This document shows positions 34,543 to 42,192 of a stretch of DNA of 64,000 nucleotides, one piece after another. The notes below the pieces were generated by a model that saw nothing but the letters and a program-made list of their open reading frames with translations, searched no databases and was not told the DNA's origin. The DNA is from RAM1 sp943372515. GTDB lineage: Bacteria > Pseudomonadota > Gammaproteobacteria > Burkholderiales > Burkholderiaceae_C. The position numbers and the translations under genes are program-made. Where the stretch lies: contig CALRYY010000004.1 of NCBI GenBank assembly GCA_943372515.1, forward strand, positions 25,690-89,689, in the 5' to 3' direction. Every line of letters starts with the position of its first letter. The stretch's first letter is position 1.

Positions 34543-35292
34543 TCAGGCGCGGCCGGCTGCAGCAACAATCGTCAGGAAATCGGCAGCCTTCAGCGACGCA
34601 CCGCCGATCAGGCCACCATCAATGTCGGGTTGACCCAGCAGCGCGGCCGCGTTGGCTGCATTCATGCTGCCTCCGTACAGGATCTGCACGCGGTCGGCCT
34701 GGGGGGTGGCAGCTTTGAGCTGTGCACGCAGCACGGCGTGTACGGCCTGCGCCATCTCGGGCGAGGCCGTCTTGCCGGTGCCGATGGCCCATACGGGTTC
34801 ATAGGCCACGACCAGCTCGCTGATGCAGTGACCATTGGTGTGGATCACGGCGGCCAGCTGGCGCTTGACGACCTCCTCGGTGCGGCCTGCCTCGCGCTCG
34901 GCAAGGGTTTCACCCACACAGACGATGGGCGTGATGCCCTGCGCCAGCGCGGCCTTGGCCTTGTCGGCCACCAGCGTGTCGGTTTCCCCGTGGTACTGGC
35001 GACGCTCCGAATGGCCCACGATGGCGTAACGCACGCCGAATTCGCGCAGCATGGCGGCCGACACCTCGCCGGTGTAGGCGCCCTTGTCATGCGCCGACAC
35101 ATCCTGCGCACCCAGCTCCAGCGCCGACGATGCGCGCAGCATCTGCAGCTGGGCCAGGTACGGCGCCGGCACACAGACGGCCACGGCGCAACCGGGCGTG
35201 CCCAGACCGGCCAGCACGCCGCGAACGAGGCTGTCATTGGCCTCAATGCTGCCGTTCATCTTCCAGTTGCCCGCGATCAGTTTTTTCTTCAT
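34543..35292 (-). CDS. tpiA: Triosephosphate isomerase
   Basis: Interconverts dihydroxyacetone phosphate and glyceraldehyde 3-phosphate in the cytoplasm. All catalytic residues are present in the 249-residue barrel: K11 in AGNWKMNG, H94 in VGHSERR and E165 in AYEPVWAIGTGKTA; the GGSMNAANAAAL phosphate loop is near the C-terminus. It starts 4 bp after the quinone oxidoreductase gene and leads into secG, the standard order in this group. Confidence 0.97.
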   Translation of the reverse strand: MKKKLIAGNWKMNGSIEANDSLVRGVLAGLGTPGCAVAVCVPAPYLAQLQMLRASSALELGAQDVSAHDKGAYTGEVSAAMLREFGVRYAIVGHSERRQYHGETDTLVADKAKAALAQGITPIVCVGETLAEREAGRTEEVVKRQLAAVIHTNGHCISELVVAYEPVWAIGTGKTASPEMAQAVHAVLRAQLKAATPQADRVQILYGGSMNAANAAALLGQPDIDGGLIGGASLKAADFLTIVAAAGRA

Positions 35293-35296
35293 GGAT

Positions 35297-36283
35297 TCAC
35301 CACGTCAGGACGATCTTGCCGATGTGCTGGTTGGATTCCATCAGCACATGGGCCTTCGCTGCATCAGCAGCGACAAACGTACTGTGGATCACGGGCTTGA
35401 TGGCGCCGCTTTCCAGCAGGGGCCACACCTTCGATTGCAGCGACTTTGCAATCGCAGCCTTGAACGCCACAGGCCGGGGGCGCAGCGTGGATCCGGTAAT
35501 GAGCAGCCGCTTGCGCAGCACCAACCCGGCGTTGAATTCGCTCTTGACGCCGCCCTGCACCGCAATGATGACCAGGCGGCCGTCTTCAGCCAGGCATTCG
35601 ATCTCGCGGGCCACGTAGCTGCCGGCCACCATGTCCAGCACCACATTCACACCAACACCACCGGTCAGGCGTTTGGCCTCTTCAGCAAAGTCATGGGTCT
35701 TGTAGTTGATGGCATGGTCGGCGCCCAGCGCCACGCAGGCGGCGCACTTGTCGTCGCTGCCGGCCGTGACGATCACACGCGCGCCCAGTGCCTTGGCCAT
35801 CTGGATGGCTGTAACGCCAATACCGCTGGAACCCCCCTGGATCAACAAGGTCTCGCCCACCTGCAGACGCGCGCGGTCAAACACATTGCTCCAGACAGTA
35901 AAGAATGTCTCGGGCAAGGACGCAGCCTCGATGTCGGTGAAGCCCTGGGGGACCGGCAGGCACTGGCCCACAGGCGCCACGCAAAGCTGCGCATAGCCGC
36001 CACCGGCCACCAGCGCGCAAACGCGGTCGCCCACCTTGAAGCCCGCAGCCGCCAGGGCCGCTGCATCGCCCGATTCAATGACGCCGGACACCTCCAGCCC
36101 CGGGATGTCCGAGGCGCCGGGCGGCACGGGGTAGTTGCCCGTGCGCTGCAACACATCAGGACGGTTCACGCCACTGGCCGCCACGCGGATCAACAACTCA
36201 TCCGCGCCCGCAACAGGCACTGGCCGCTCGCCCAGACGCAGGACGTCTGGCGCACCAAAACTGCTGATTTCAATGGCTTTCAT
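35297..36283 (-). CDS. NAD(P)H-quinone oxidoreductase, zinc-free MDR family (PIG3/Qor-like)
   Basis: A 328-residue medium-chain reductase. The N-terminal GroES-like domain has no catalytic zinc cysteines; the Rossmann domain contains LLIQGGSSGIGVTAIQMAKALGA, the nucleotide loop of quinone reductases. The opening MKAIEISSFGAPDVLRLGERPVP and the ending HIGKIVLTW are typical of the PIG3/TP53I3-like group. It reduces quinones or alpha,beta-unsaturated carbonyls with NADPH; substrate not defined. It lies between pnp and tpiA, as in many Burkholderiales genomes. Confidence 0.88.
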   Translation of the reverse strand: MKAIEISSFGAPDVLRLGERPVPVAGADELLIRVAASGVNRPDVLQRTGNYPVPPGASDIPGLEVSGVIESGDAAALAAAGFKVGDRVCALVAGGGYAQLCVAPVGQCLPVPQGFTDIEAASLPETFFTVWSNVFDRARLQVGETLLIQGGSSGIGVTAIQMAKALGARVIVTAGSDDKCAACVALGADHAINYKTHDFAEEAKRLTGGVGVNVVLDMVAGSYVAREIECLAEDGRLVIIAVQGGVKSEFNAGLVLRKRLLITGSTLRPRPVAFKAAIAKSLQSKVWPLLESGAIKPVIHSTFVAADAAKAHVLMESNQHIGKIVLTW

Positions 36284-36293
36284 ATGTTTTCAG

Positions 36294-36340
36294 GCCTCGG
36301 CTCCCACAAGGGGAGCCGAGGCGCTATCAAAACGATAGCG
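36294..36340 (-). promoter_or_regulatory. Two stem-loops between pnp and the quinone oxidoreductase gene
   Basis: A 12-bp perfect stem (36294-36305 with 36311-36322, loop ACAAG) lies next to a 7-bp stem CGCTATC/GATAGCG (36322-36328 with 36334-36340) around AAAAC. The second is a GCTATC-A-run-GATAGC element of a kind frequent in Comamonadaceae. Neither is followed by a T-run on the minus strand, so they may stabilise the pnp mRNA 3' end or partly attenuate read-through. Confidence 0.5.
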
Positions 36341-36341
36341 A

Positions 36342-38498
36342 TTACTCCTGCGGCGCTGCCGGTGCCTGGGGCTGCGGCTCGCGCTGTTCACGCGGTGCGG
36401 GAGCCGGGCGGTCCAGCAGGGCCCGCATGGACAGCTTGACACGCCCCTTCTCGTCGGTCTCCAGCACCTTGACCTTGACGATCTGGCCTTCGGTCAGGTA
36501 GTCAGTCACCTTTTCAACACGCTCGTGGGCGATCTGGCTGATGTGCAGCAGGCCGTCCTTGCCCGGCAGCAGGTTGATCAGCGCGCCGAAGTCCAGGATC
36601 TTGGTGACCGGGCCTTCGTAGATCTTGCCGATTTCCACTTCCGCGGTGATCTGCTCGATGCGCTTCTTGGCAACGTCGGCCTTTTCGGCGTCGGTGGCCG
36701 CAATGGTGATGGTGCCGTCTTCCTCGATGTTGATCTGGCAGCCGGTCTCTTCGGTCAGCGCGCGAATGACGGCGCCGCCCTTGCCGATCACGTCACGGAT
36801 CTTCTCGGGGTTGATCTTCATGGTGTACAGCTTGGGCGCGAAGCTGGAGACTTCGGCCTTGGCTTCGCCCATGGCAGCCTGCATCGTGCCCAGGATATGC
36901 ACGCGTGCTTCCTTGGCCTGGGCCAGCGCGACCTGCATGATTTCGCGGGTGATGCCCTGGATCTTGATGTCCATCTGCAGCGCGGTGATGCCGGCAGTCG
37001 TGCCTGCCACCTTGAAGTCCATGTCACCCAGGTGATCTTCGTCGCCCAGGATGTCGGTCAGCACAGCAAAACGGTTGCCGTCCTTGATCAGGCCCATGGC
37101 GATACCGGCCACGTGGGCCTTCATGGGCACGCCAGCGTCCATCAGAGCCAGGCAGCCGCCGCACACGGAGGCCATGGACGACGAACCGTTGGATTCGGTG
37201 ATCTCGGACACTACACGCATCGTGTAGGGGAATTCTTCCTTGGTCGGCAGCACGGCAACCAGTGCGCGCTTGGCCAGGCGGCCGTGGCCGATTTCGCGGC
37301 GCTTGGTGCTGCCCATGCGGCCAACTTCGCCAGTGGCGAAGGGAGGCATGTTGTAGTGCAGCATGAAGCGGTCTTCGTATTCGCCCATCAGCGCGTCGAT
37401 GCGCTGCGCGTCGCGCTCGGTGCCCAGCGTGGCCACCACCAGCGCCTGCGTTTCGCCGCGCGTGAACAGGGCCGAGCCGTGTGTGCGGGGCAGCACGCTG
37501 TTGCGGATTTCAATGGCACGCACGGTGCGTGTGTCGCGCCCGTCAATGCGGGGCTCGCCAGCCAGGATCTGGCTGCGCACGATTTTGGCTTCGATGTCGA
37601 ACAGCAGCGCGTCAACCTTGACGGCGTCAAATTCGACGCCCTCGGCCTTCAGCGCGGCCAGCGTGGAAGCGGTGGCTTCGCGCAGGGCTTGCGTGCGGGC
37701 CTGCTTGCTGCGGATCTGGTAAGCGGCGCGCAGCTTGTCTTCAGCCAGCGCGTTGATCTTGGCGATCAGCGGCTCATCCTTGGCCGGCGGCTGCCAGTCC
37801 CAGGCCGGCTTGCCGGCGTCGCGCACCAGTTCATGAATGGCGTTGATCGCGATCTTGCCCTGGTCGTGGCCGAACACCACGGCACCCAGCATGACTTCTT
37901 CAGACAGTTGCAGCGCTTCGGACTCGACCATCAGCACGGCGGCTTCGGTGCCGGCCACGATCAGGTCCATCTGGCTGTCCTTGCGCTGGGTCTGGCCCGG
38001 GTTCAGGACGTATTCGCCGTTGATGTAGCCAACGCGCGCGGCGCCGATGGGGCCGTTGAACGGCAGGCCGGAGACCGACAGCGCGGCGCTCACGCCGATC
38101 ATGGCGGCGATGTCGGCGTCCACTTCGGGGTTCAGCGAAAGCGTGTGGATGACCACGTGCACTTCGTTGAAGAAGCCTTCAGGGAACAGCGGGCGGATCG
38201 GGCGGTCGATGAGGCGGCTGGTCAGGGTTTCGTGTTCGCTGGGCTTGGCTTCACGCTTGAAGAAACTGCCGGGGATCTTGCCTGCGGCGTACGTCTTCTC
38301 GATGTAGTCCACGGTCAGGGGGAAGAAATCCTGGCCAGGCTTGGACGACTTGGATCCGACCACGGTGGCCAGCACGACGGTGCCTTCGATGTCCACCACC
38401 ACGGCGCCGGAGGCCTGGCGGGCGATTTCGCCGGTTTCCAGGACCACTTTGTGCTGGCCCCACTGGAAGGTCTTGGTGACTTTGTTGAAAATGCTCAT
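36342..38498 (-). CDS. pnp: Polyribonucleotide nucleotidyltransferase (PNPase)
   Basis: Phosphorolytic 3'-5' exoribonuclease and degradosome component. The start at 38498 has a strong AAGGAG site; the upstream extension has no similarity. The 718-residue protein has two RNase PH domains (first block to ~210, second from ~320, with TRGETQALVVATLGT and DHLGDMDFKVAGT). A KH domain (MKINPEKIRDVIGKGGAVIRAL) and an S1 domain (VGKIYEGPVTKILDFGALINLLPGKDGLLHISQI-like region) follow, then a Pro/Gln/Ala-rich tail. A structured leader upstream suggests RNase III/PNPase autoregulation as in E. coli. Confidence 0.97.
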   Translation of the reverse strand: MSIFNKVTKTFQWGQHKVVLETGEIARQASGAVVVDIEGTVVLATVVGSKSSKPGQDFFPLTVDYIEKTYAAGKIPGSFFKREAKPSEHETLTSRLIDRPIRPLFPEGFFNEVHVVIHTLSLNPEVDADIAAMIGVSAALSVSGLPFNGPIGAARVGYINGEYVLNPGQTQRKDSQMDLIVAGTEAAVLMVESEALQLSEEVMLGAVVFGHDQGKIAINAIHELVRDAGKPAWDWQPPAKDEPLIAKINALAEDKLRAAYQIRSKQARTQALREATASTLAALKAEGVEFDAVKVDALLFDIEAKIVRSQILAGEPRIDGRDTRTVRAIEIRNSVLPRTHGSALFTRGETQALVVATLGTERDAQRIDALMGEYEDRFMLHYNMPPFATGEVGRMGSTKRREIGHGRLAKRALVAVLPTKEEFPYTMRVVSEITESNGSSSMASVCGGCLALMDAGVPMKAHVAGIAMGLIKDGNRFAVLTDILGDEDHLGDMDFKVAGTTAGITALQMDIKIQGITREIMQVALAQAKEARVHILGTMQAAMGEAKAEVSSFAPKLYTMKINPEKIRDVIGKGGAVIRALTEETGCQINIEEDGTITIAATDAEKADVAKKRIEQITAEVEIGKIYEGPVTKILDFGALINLLPGKDGLLHISQIAHERVEKVTDYLTEGQIVKVKVLETDEKGRVKLSMRALLDRPAPAPREQREPQPQAPAAPQE

Positions 38499-38519
38499 GT
38501 TCGTATCTCCTTGGATGTG

Positions 38520-38608
38520 GGGTGCATGAGGCTGCACCCGGGGCCCGGAGGCTGGCGGTCTGAACACGATGCCATTCCATCAAGAATCAGGCGATCCCTG
38601 ATGGAATG
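38520..38608 (-). promoter_or_regulatory. pnp leader stem-loops (candidate RNase III/PNPase autoregulatory site)
   Basis: On the minus strand upstream of pnp, a 10-bp perfect stem (38573-38582 with 38599-38608, CATTCCATCA/TGATGGAATG) is followed by a 7-bp stem GGGTGCA/TGCACCC (38520-38539) just before the ribosome site. In E. coli the pnp leader duplex is cut by RNase III and then degraded by PNPase, repressing pnp. The positions here fit that scheme, but this is by analogy. Confidence 0.55.
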
Positions 38609-38644
38609 ACACAGCGCGTATCCGTCTTTGCCTGTCTCCGAAGT

Positions 38645-38677
38645 AAAAAAAGCCTGAGCTAGCGGGCTAACTCAGGC
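38645..38677 (-). terminator. rpsO intrinsic terminator / attenuator before pnp
   Basis: On the minus strand the sequence GCCTGAG (complement of 38671-38677) pairs with CTCAGGC (complement of 38652-38658) and is followed at once by a seven-base T-run (38645-38651). It starts 21 bp after the rpsO stop. The same placement in E. coli partly separates rpsO from pnp. Confidence 0.85.
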
Positions 38678-38698
38678 GTTTTCTTGTTCTGTCGTGGC

Positions 38699-38962
38699 TT
38701 ACTTGCGCAGGCCCAGCTTGGCGATCAGCGCGGTGTAACGGTCAGCGTCCTTGGTCTTCAGGTAGGACAGCAGGCTCTTGCGGCGGTTCACCATGCGCAG
38801 CAGGCCGCGGCGGCCGTGGTGGTCCTTGGCGTGCGTCTTGAAGTGGGGGGTGAGTTCGTTGATGCGGGCGGTCAGCAGTGCAACTTGCACTTCGGGGCTG
38901 CCGGTGTCGTTGGCGCTGCGCGCGTTGTCTTTGACGACTTCGGCCTTGCTCATGGTGGTCAT
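38699..38962 (-). CDS. rpsO: 30S ribosomal protein S15
   Basis: The 87-residue protein has the S15 core GSPEVQVALLTARINELTPHFKTH, then KDHHGRRGLLRMVNRRKSLL. It binds the 16S rRNA central domain early in assembly. The annotated start gives MTTMSKAEVV; initiation at the internal ATG (38953) is equally possible. A promoter and a hairpin lie upstream and a terminator downstream. In other bacteria S15 represses its own mRNA through leader structures. Confidence 0.97.
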   Translation of the reverse strand: MTTMSKAEVVKDNARSANDTGSPEVQVALLTARINELTPHFKTHAKDHHGRRGLLRMVNRRKSLLSYLKTKDADRYTALIAKLGLRK

Positions 38963-38990
38963 TTCTATTCCTTAATGTGTTTTAACTTGC

Positions 38991-39016
38991 GTTGGGGGCG
39001 GGAACTGCGCCCCAAC
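38991..39016 (-). promoter_or_regulatory. rpsO 5' leader hairpin
   Basis: GTTGGGG (38991-38997) pairs with CCCCAAC (39010-39016) around a 12-nt loop, 28 bp upstream of the rpsO start and inside the transcript predicted from the -10 box at 39046-39051. It is a candidate for S15 feedback binding, since S15 recognises diverse leader structures in different phyla. No direct evidence. Confidence 0.45.
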
Positions 39017-39045
39017 GTGCGCTCTGCGAACTGCAAAACCCAAGG

Positions 39046-39051
39046 ATTATA
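39046..39051 (-). promoter_or_regulatory. rpsO promoter -10 box
   Basis: A perfect TATAAT on the minus strand lies 84 bp upstream of the rpsO start. The -35 position falls at the edge of intergenic repeat copy A and is a poor match (GGGGCC), so the promoter may depend on other contacts. Confidence 0.5.
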
Positions 39052-39055
39052 CAAC

Positions 39056-39138
39056 GCCCCCCGAAATCGGCCCCTGGCCGATCTCCCCCCACTGGGGGGC
39101 GGCGCCAGTGGACCGGCGGAGCCGGTTCCACAGCGCCC
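39056..39138 (+). repeat. GC-rich intergenic palindromic repeat, copy A
   Basis: Diverged copy of an ~85-bp element found four times in the window. It has an inverted pair around GGCCCCTGGCC, a CCCCCC-ACT-GGGGGG stem, and the shared end ACCGGCGGAGCCGGTTCC. It sits upstream of rpsO and just beyond the aminotransferase stop. Confidence 0.8.
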
Positions 39139-39146
39139 TGAAACTG

Positions 39147-40304
39147 CTACTTCTGACTTAGCCAGTTCTTCAGGCGTTCAACGCCCTGCCCCAGCCTAGC
39201 CAGATCTTTGGAGGCGAAGCACCAGCGCAGCCAGCCCTGGGCTTCGGGAGCGAAGGCGTTGCCCGGGGCCAGGCCCAGGCCGGCTTCGGCCACCAGCCGT
39301 TTTGCAGTTTCCAGCGAATCCGGGTGGCCGTCCAGCTGGAAGAAGGCGTACATCCCGCCCCTGGCCGGGGCCACACGCACGCCGGGCACGGCCTGCAACA
39401 GCGGCACCAGGGTGTCGCGGCAGGCTTTCAGGTGCGCCACGACGCGCGGCGTCACATCCGCCGTGCGCTGCAGCGCCACAATGCCAGCCCGTTGCGTGAA
39501 CACGCTGGCGCAAGACGTATTGAATTCCAGCAACTTGCCCATGTGCGTCACCAGCGAAGGCGGCATCACCAGCCAGCCCAGGCGCCAGCCGGTCATGAGG
39601 AAGCTCTTGGAGAAGCTGTGCACCACGACCAGCCGGTCGTCAGGTTGGGTCGCGTCCAGAAAGCTCGGCGCGCAACCGTTGGGCGTGTCCTCGTAATACA
39701 GACGTTCATACACCTCGTCCGCCAGGATCCAGGTGCCGGTCTTGCGGCAATGGTCCACGATGGCCTGCTGCTCGGCCCGTGTCAGCGTCCAGCCGGTGGG
39801 GTTGTTGGGCGCGTTGATGACCAGCAACTTCGTGGCGGGCGTCACCGCCGCCAGCAGCGCCGCCATGTCCAGCGTCCAGGCGCCGTCCTTGGGCTTGAGC
39901 GCCACGCAGGTGAGTTTGGCGCCCAGGATCACCGGCTGCGCCGTGAGGTTGGGCCACACCGGCGTGACGGCCACCACCTCGTCGCCCGCATCCACCAGCG
40001 CCTGCACCGCCAGCATCAGCGCATTCACGCCGCCGGACGTGACGGCAATGCGCCCGGCGTCCACAGGCCCATGCAGCGCGCTGGTGTAGTCGGCAATGGC
40101 CTGGCGCAGCTCGGGCAGCCCCAGGTTGTGGGAATAAAAGGTTTCGCCCTGTTGCAGGGATTCAATGGCGGCCTGGCGGATGAATTCGGGTGTGACTTCA
40201 TCGCTTTCACCAAACCAGAAGGCCAACACATCGGCCCGCCCCATGCCGGCGTTGGCAACTTCACGGATTTTGGATTCTTCAAGGTTCTGGATCGTCTGAC
40301 GCAT
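39147..40304 (-). CDS. PLP-dependent class I/II aminotransferase
   Basis: Starting at the ATG at 40304 (MRQTIQN), the 385-residue fold type I enzyme shows the cofactor and substrate motifs: NAPNNPTGW, the Schiff-base lysine in HSFSKSFLMTGWRLGW and the C-terminal arginine region (WLRWCFASKDLARLGQGV). It belongs to the AspC/PatA-like subgroup whose substrates cannot be set from sequence. It begins 11 bp after the LivK-like gene, so an amino acid bound by that protein may be its substrate. The repeat copy A follows its stop. Confidence 0.85.
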   Translation of the reverse strand: MRQTIQNLEESKIREVANAGMGRADVLAFWFGESDEVTPEFIRQAAIESLQQGETFYSHNLGLPELRQAIADYTSALHGPVDAGRIAVTSGGVNALMLAVQALVDAGDEVVAVTPVWPNLTAQPVILGAKLTCVALKPKDGAWTLDMAALLAAVTPATKLLVINAPNNPTGWTLTRAEQQAIVDHCRKTGTWILADEVYERLYYEDTPNGCAPSFLDATQPDDRLVVVHSFSKSFLMTGWRLGWLVMPPSLVTHMGKLLEFNTSCASVFTQRAGIVALQRTADVTPRVVAHLKACRDTLVPLLQAVPGVRVAPARGGMYAFFQLDGHPDSLETAKRLVAEAGLGLAPGNAFAPEAQGWLRWCFASKDLARLGQGVERLKNWLSQK

Positions 40305-40315
40305 GCCCTGAAGTA

Positions 40316-41587
40316 TCACTGAGGCCGCGCCATGGTGCAGCTGTGGGGCTGCTGCGCCTGCACCGCCGCGATGGCGCGGATCACGCGAAAGCCGTAGCCC
40401 GAGCCTTCCACATCAAATTTCACGCCGGGCGTGCCCTGGCGGTCCATCACACCCACGGCCAGGGGCTGCTGGAACTGGTGGTCCCCTGCCCGCATGCTGC
40501 CGCCCTGACCGCCCAATGACACGCTCACGCGCGACAGCTGCGCGGCCACCGGCGCAGCCTCGGTCGTGCCCGCCTGGGTGATCGCCTTGCTCAGCGCCTC
40601 CACCATCAGGTGCAGGCGCATGTGCACGTAGTCGTCAGACGGCTTGGGGTAGCGGGCCCTGAACGATTGATAGAAGGCTTCGCTTTCGCGCGTGGGCACG
40701 TTGGGCAGCCAGTCAGCCACGGCGATCACCTTGCCAATGCCGGCTTCACCGATGGCAGCCGGTGCGCCCAGCGCGTTGCCGTAGAAGGTGTAGAACTTGC
40801 CTTCAAACCCGATCTCGCGCGCGGCTTTCACCAGCAGCGTCAGGTCGTTGCTGAAGTTGCCAGTGACCACAGCGTCGGCGCCGCTGGCCTTGATCTTGGT
40901 GGCATAAGGCGCAAAGTCCTTGATGCGCAGCAAAGGGTGCAGCTCGTCCCCCACCACCTGCACGTCGGGGCGCTGCAGCGGCAGCTGGCGGCGGGCCTCG
41001 CGCAGCACGGCCTGGCCAAAGCTGTAATCCTGGCCCAGCAGGTACACCGACTTCACCGCCTTGTCGTCTTTCAGCACGGCCATCAGCGCGGCCATGCGCA
41101 TGTCAGCATGCGCATCAAAGCGGAAGTGCCAGAAGCTGCATTTCTCGTTGGTCAGCACCGGATCCACGGCCGAGTAGTTCAGGAACACCACGCGGCGCTG
41201 CGGCTCGCGCTCGTTGTGCTTGTTCACTGCGTCGATCAGTGCCGCGGCCACCGCAGACGAATTGCCCTGCACGATGAACTGCGCGCCGTCGTCAATGGCC
41301 GCGCGCAAGAGCGACAGTGCCTCTTCAATCTGGCCCTTGCTGTCGTAGCGCTCCAGCACCATGCGCCGGGCGCCGCCCGGCAGCTTCACGCCACCGCGTT
41401 CGTTGACCCGCTCCACCGCCCAGATCAGGTTGCGAAACACCGCTTCGCCGCCGTTGGCGTTACCGCCACTCAGGCCTTCGATCATGGCCAGCTTGATCGG
41501 CGGCGGGACCGTCTGGGCCCACGCTGCGGCGCATAGACATAGCGATGCCGCAACGCATTTCAAGCCCTGCAAAAACAGATTTTTCAT
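40316..41587 (-). CDS. Periplasmic LivK-type amino-acid ABC substrate-binding protein, orphan
   Basis: From the ATG at 41587 (AAGGGA upstream) the protein begins with a Sec signal peptide, MKNLFLQGLKC to AAAWAQT, predicted to be cut after AWA. The 423-residue product has the type 1 periplasmic binding fold of branched-chain amino acid/amide receptors (IKLAMIEGLSGGNANGGEAVFRNL; VYLLGQDYSFGQAVLREARR; ADAVVTGNFSNDLTLLVKAAREIG). No livHMGF permease or ATPase genes are nearby, so it must use components encoded elsewhere or act as a receptor. It is co-directional with the aminotransferase. Confidence 0.85.
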   Translation of the reverse strand: MKNLFLQGLKCVAASLCLCAAAWAQTVPPPIKLAMIEGLSGGNANGGEAVFRNLIWAVERVNERGGVKLPGGARRMVLERYDSKGQIEEALSLLRAAIDDGAQFIVQGNSSAVAAALIDAVNKHNEREPQRRVVFLNYSAVDPVLTNEKCSFWHFRFDAHADMRMAALMAVLKDDKAVKSVYLLGQDYSFGQAVLREARRQLPLQRPDVQVVGDELHPLLRIKDFAPYATKIKASGADAVVTGNFSNDLTLLVKAAREIGFEGKFYTFYGNALGAPAAIGEAGIGKVIAVADWLPNVPTRESEAFYQSFRARYPKPSDDYVHMRLHLMVEALSKAITQAGTTEAAPVAAQLSRVSVSLGGQGGSMRAGDHQFQQPLAVGVMDRQGTPGVKFDVEGSGYGFRVIRAIAAVQAQQPHSCTMARPQ

Positions 41588-41724
41588 TGTGCATTTCCCT
41601 TGAAAAAGACCGCGCTGCGTGCAGATAGGTTGCATGCGGCGATCACGGTGAGAGCCGCGCAGTGTAGGAGGCTGAAATGGGTCAAAACCCGCCTCTTGCT
41701 TCTCATTTACTGACAGGAGCCACC

Positions 41725-42105
41725 ATGTTTCTCGCTACCGTTCCCCGCACCCGCGCTGTTTCCCCTGCTTTCCGTTCTTTTGACGGCAATTTCGAGCGTT
41801 TCATCAACGAAGCCTTCTCAGCCGGCACCCGCACGGGCACCCGCGTTGAGCAGGACGACAAGCAATGGACGCTGTCGCTGGACGTCCCCGGCGTGACCCG
41901 CGAAGAACTGAACATCGGCATCGAAGGTGGTGTTGTGCGCATTGAAACCAAGGCCGAAGCCAAGCGCCAGTACAAGGCCGCCTACGAGCTGCCACAAGAA
42001 ATCGACGTGACGGCCAGCACCGCCAAGCTGGAAAACGGCGTGCTGACGCTGACGCTGGCCAAGCAGGTGCCGGTCAGCAAAGTGACACACTTGAGTATTC
42101 AGTAA
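41725..42105 (+). CDS. Small heat-shock protein (Hsp20/alpha-crystallin)
   Basis: The ATG at 41725 follows ACAGGAG at 41713-41719. The 126-residue protein has a short N-terminus (FDGNFERFINEAF), the alpha-crystallin domain from ~38 (DDKQWTLSLDVPGVTREELNI) and the conserved ENGVLTLTLAK strand. The C-terminal IxI-like anchor is reduced to HLSIQ. Such holdases prevent aggregation of unfolded proteins. I see no convincing sigma-32 promoter in the 137 bp upstream. Confidence 0.9.
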   Translation: MFLATVPRTRAVSPAFRSFDGNFERFINEAFSAGTRTGTRVEQDDKQWTLSLDVPGVTREELNIGIEGGVVRIETKAEAKRQYKAAYELPQEIDVTASTAKLENGVLTLTLAKQVPVSKVTHLSIQ

Positions 42106-42186
42106 CCCCCCGAAGCGGCCTTCGGCCGCCTCCCCCCAGGGGGCGATGCCAGCGGCCCGGCAAAGCCGGTTCCGCGGCATCCCTGG
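42106..42186 (+). repeat. GC-rich intergenic palindromic repeat, copy B
   Basis: Begins directly after the small heat-shock stop with CCCCCCGAAGCGGCCTTCGG, contains a CCCCCCAGGGGG stem and ends AGCGGCCCGGCAAAGCCGG then TTCCGCGG. It separates two convergent genes, where its three stem-loops could also serve as a bidirectional terminator. Confidence 0.85.
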
Positions 42187-42192
42187 AAAGGA

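Noticed and set aside
41588..41724. Possible sigma-32 promoter before the small heat-shock gene (CTTGAA near 41599)
   Set aside because: The CTTGAA is the complement of the ribosome-site region of the divergent LivK-like gene, and no CCCCAT-like -10 is found at the right distance.
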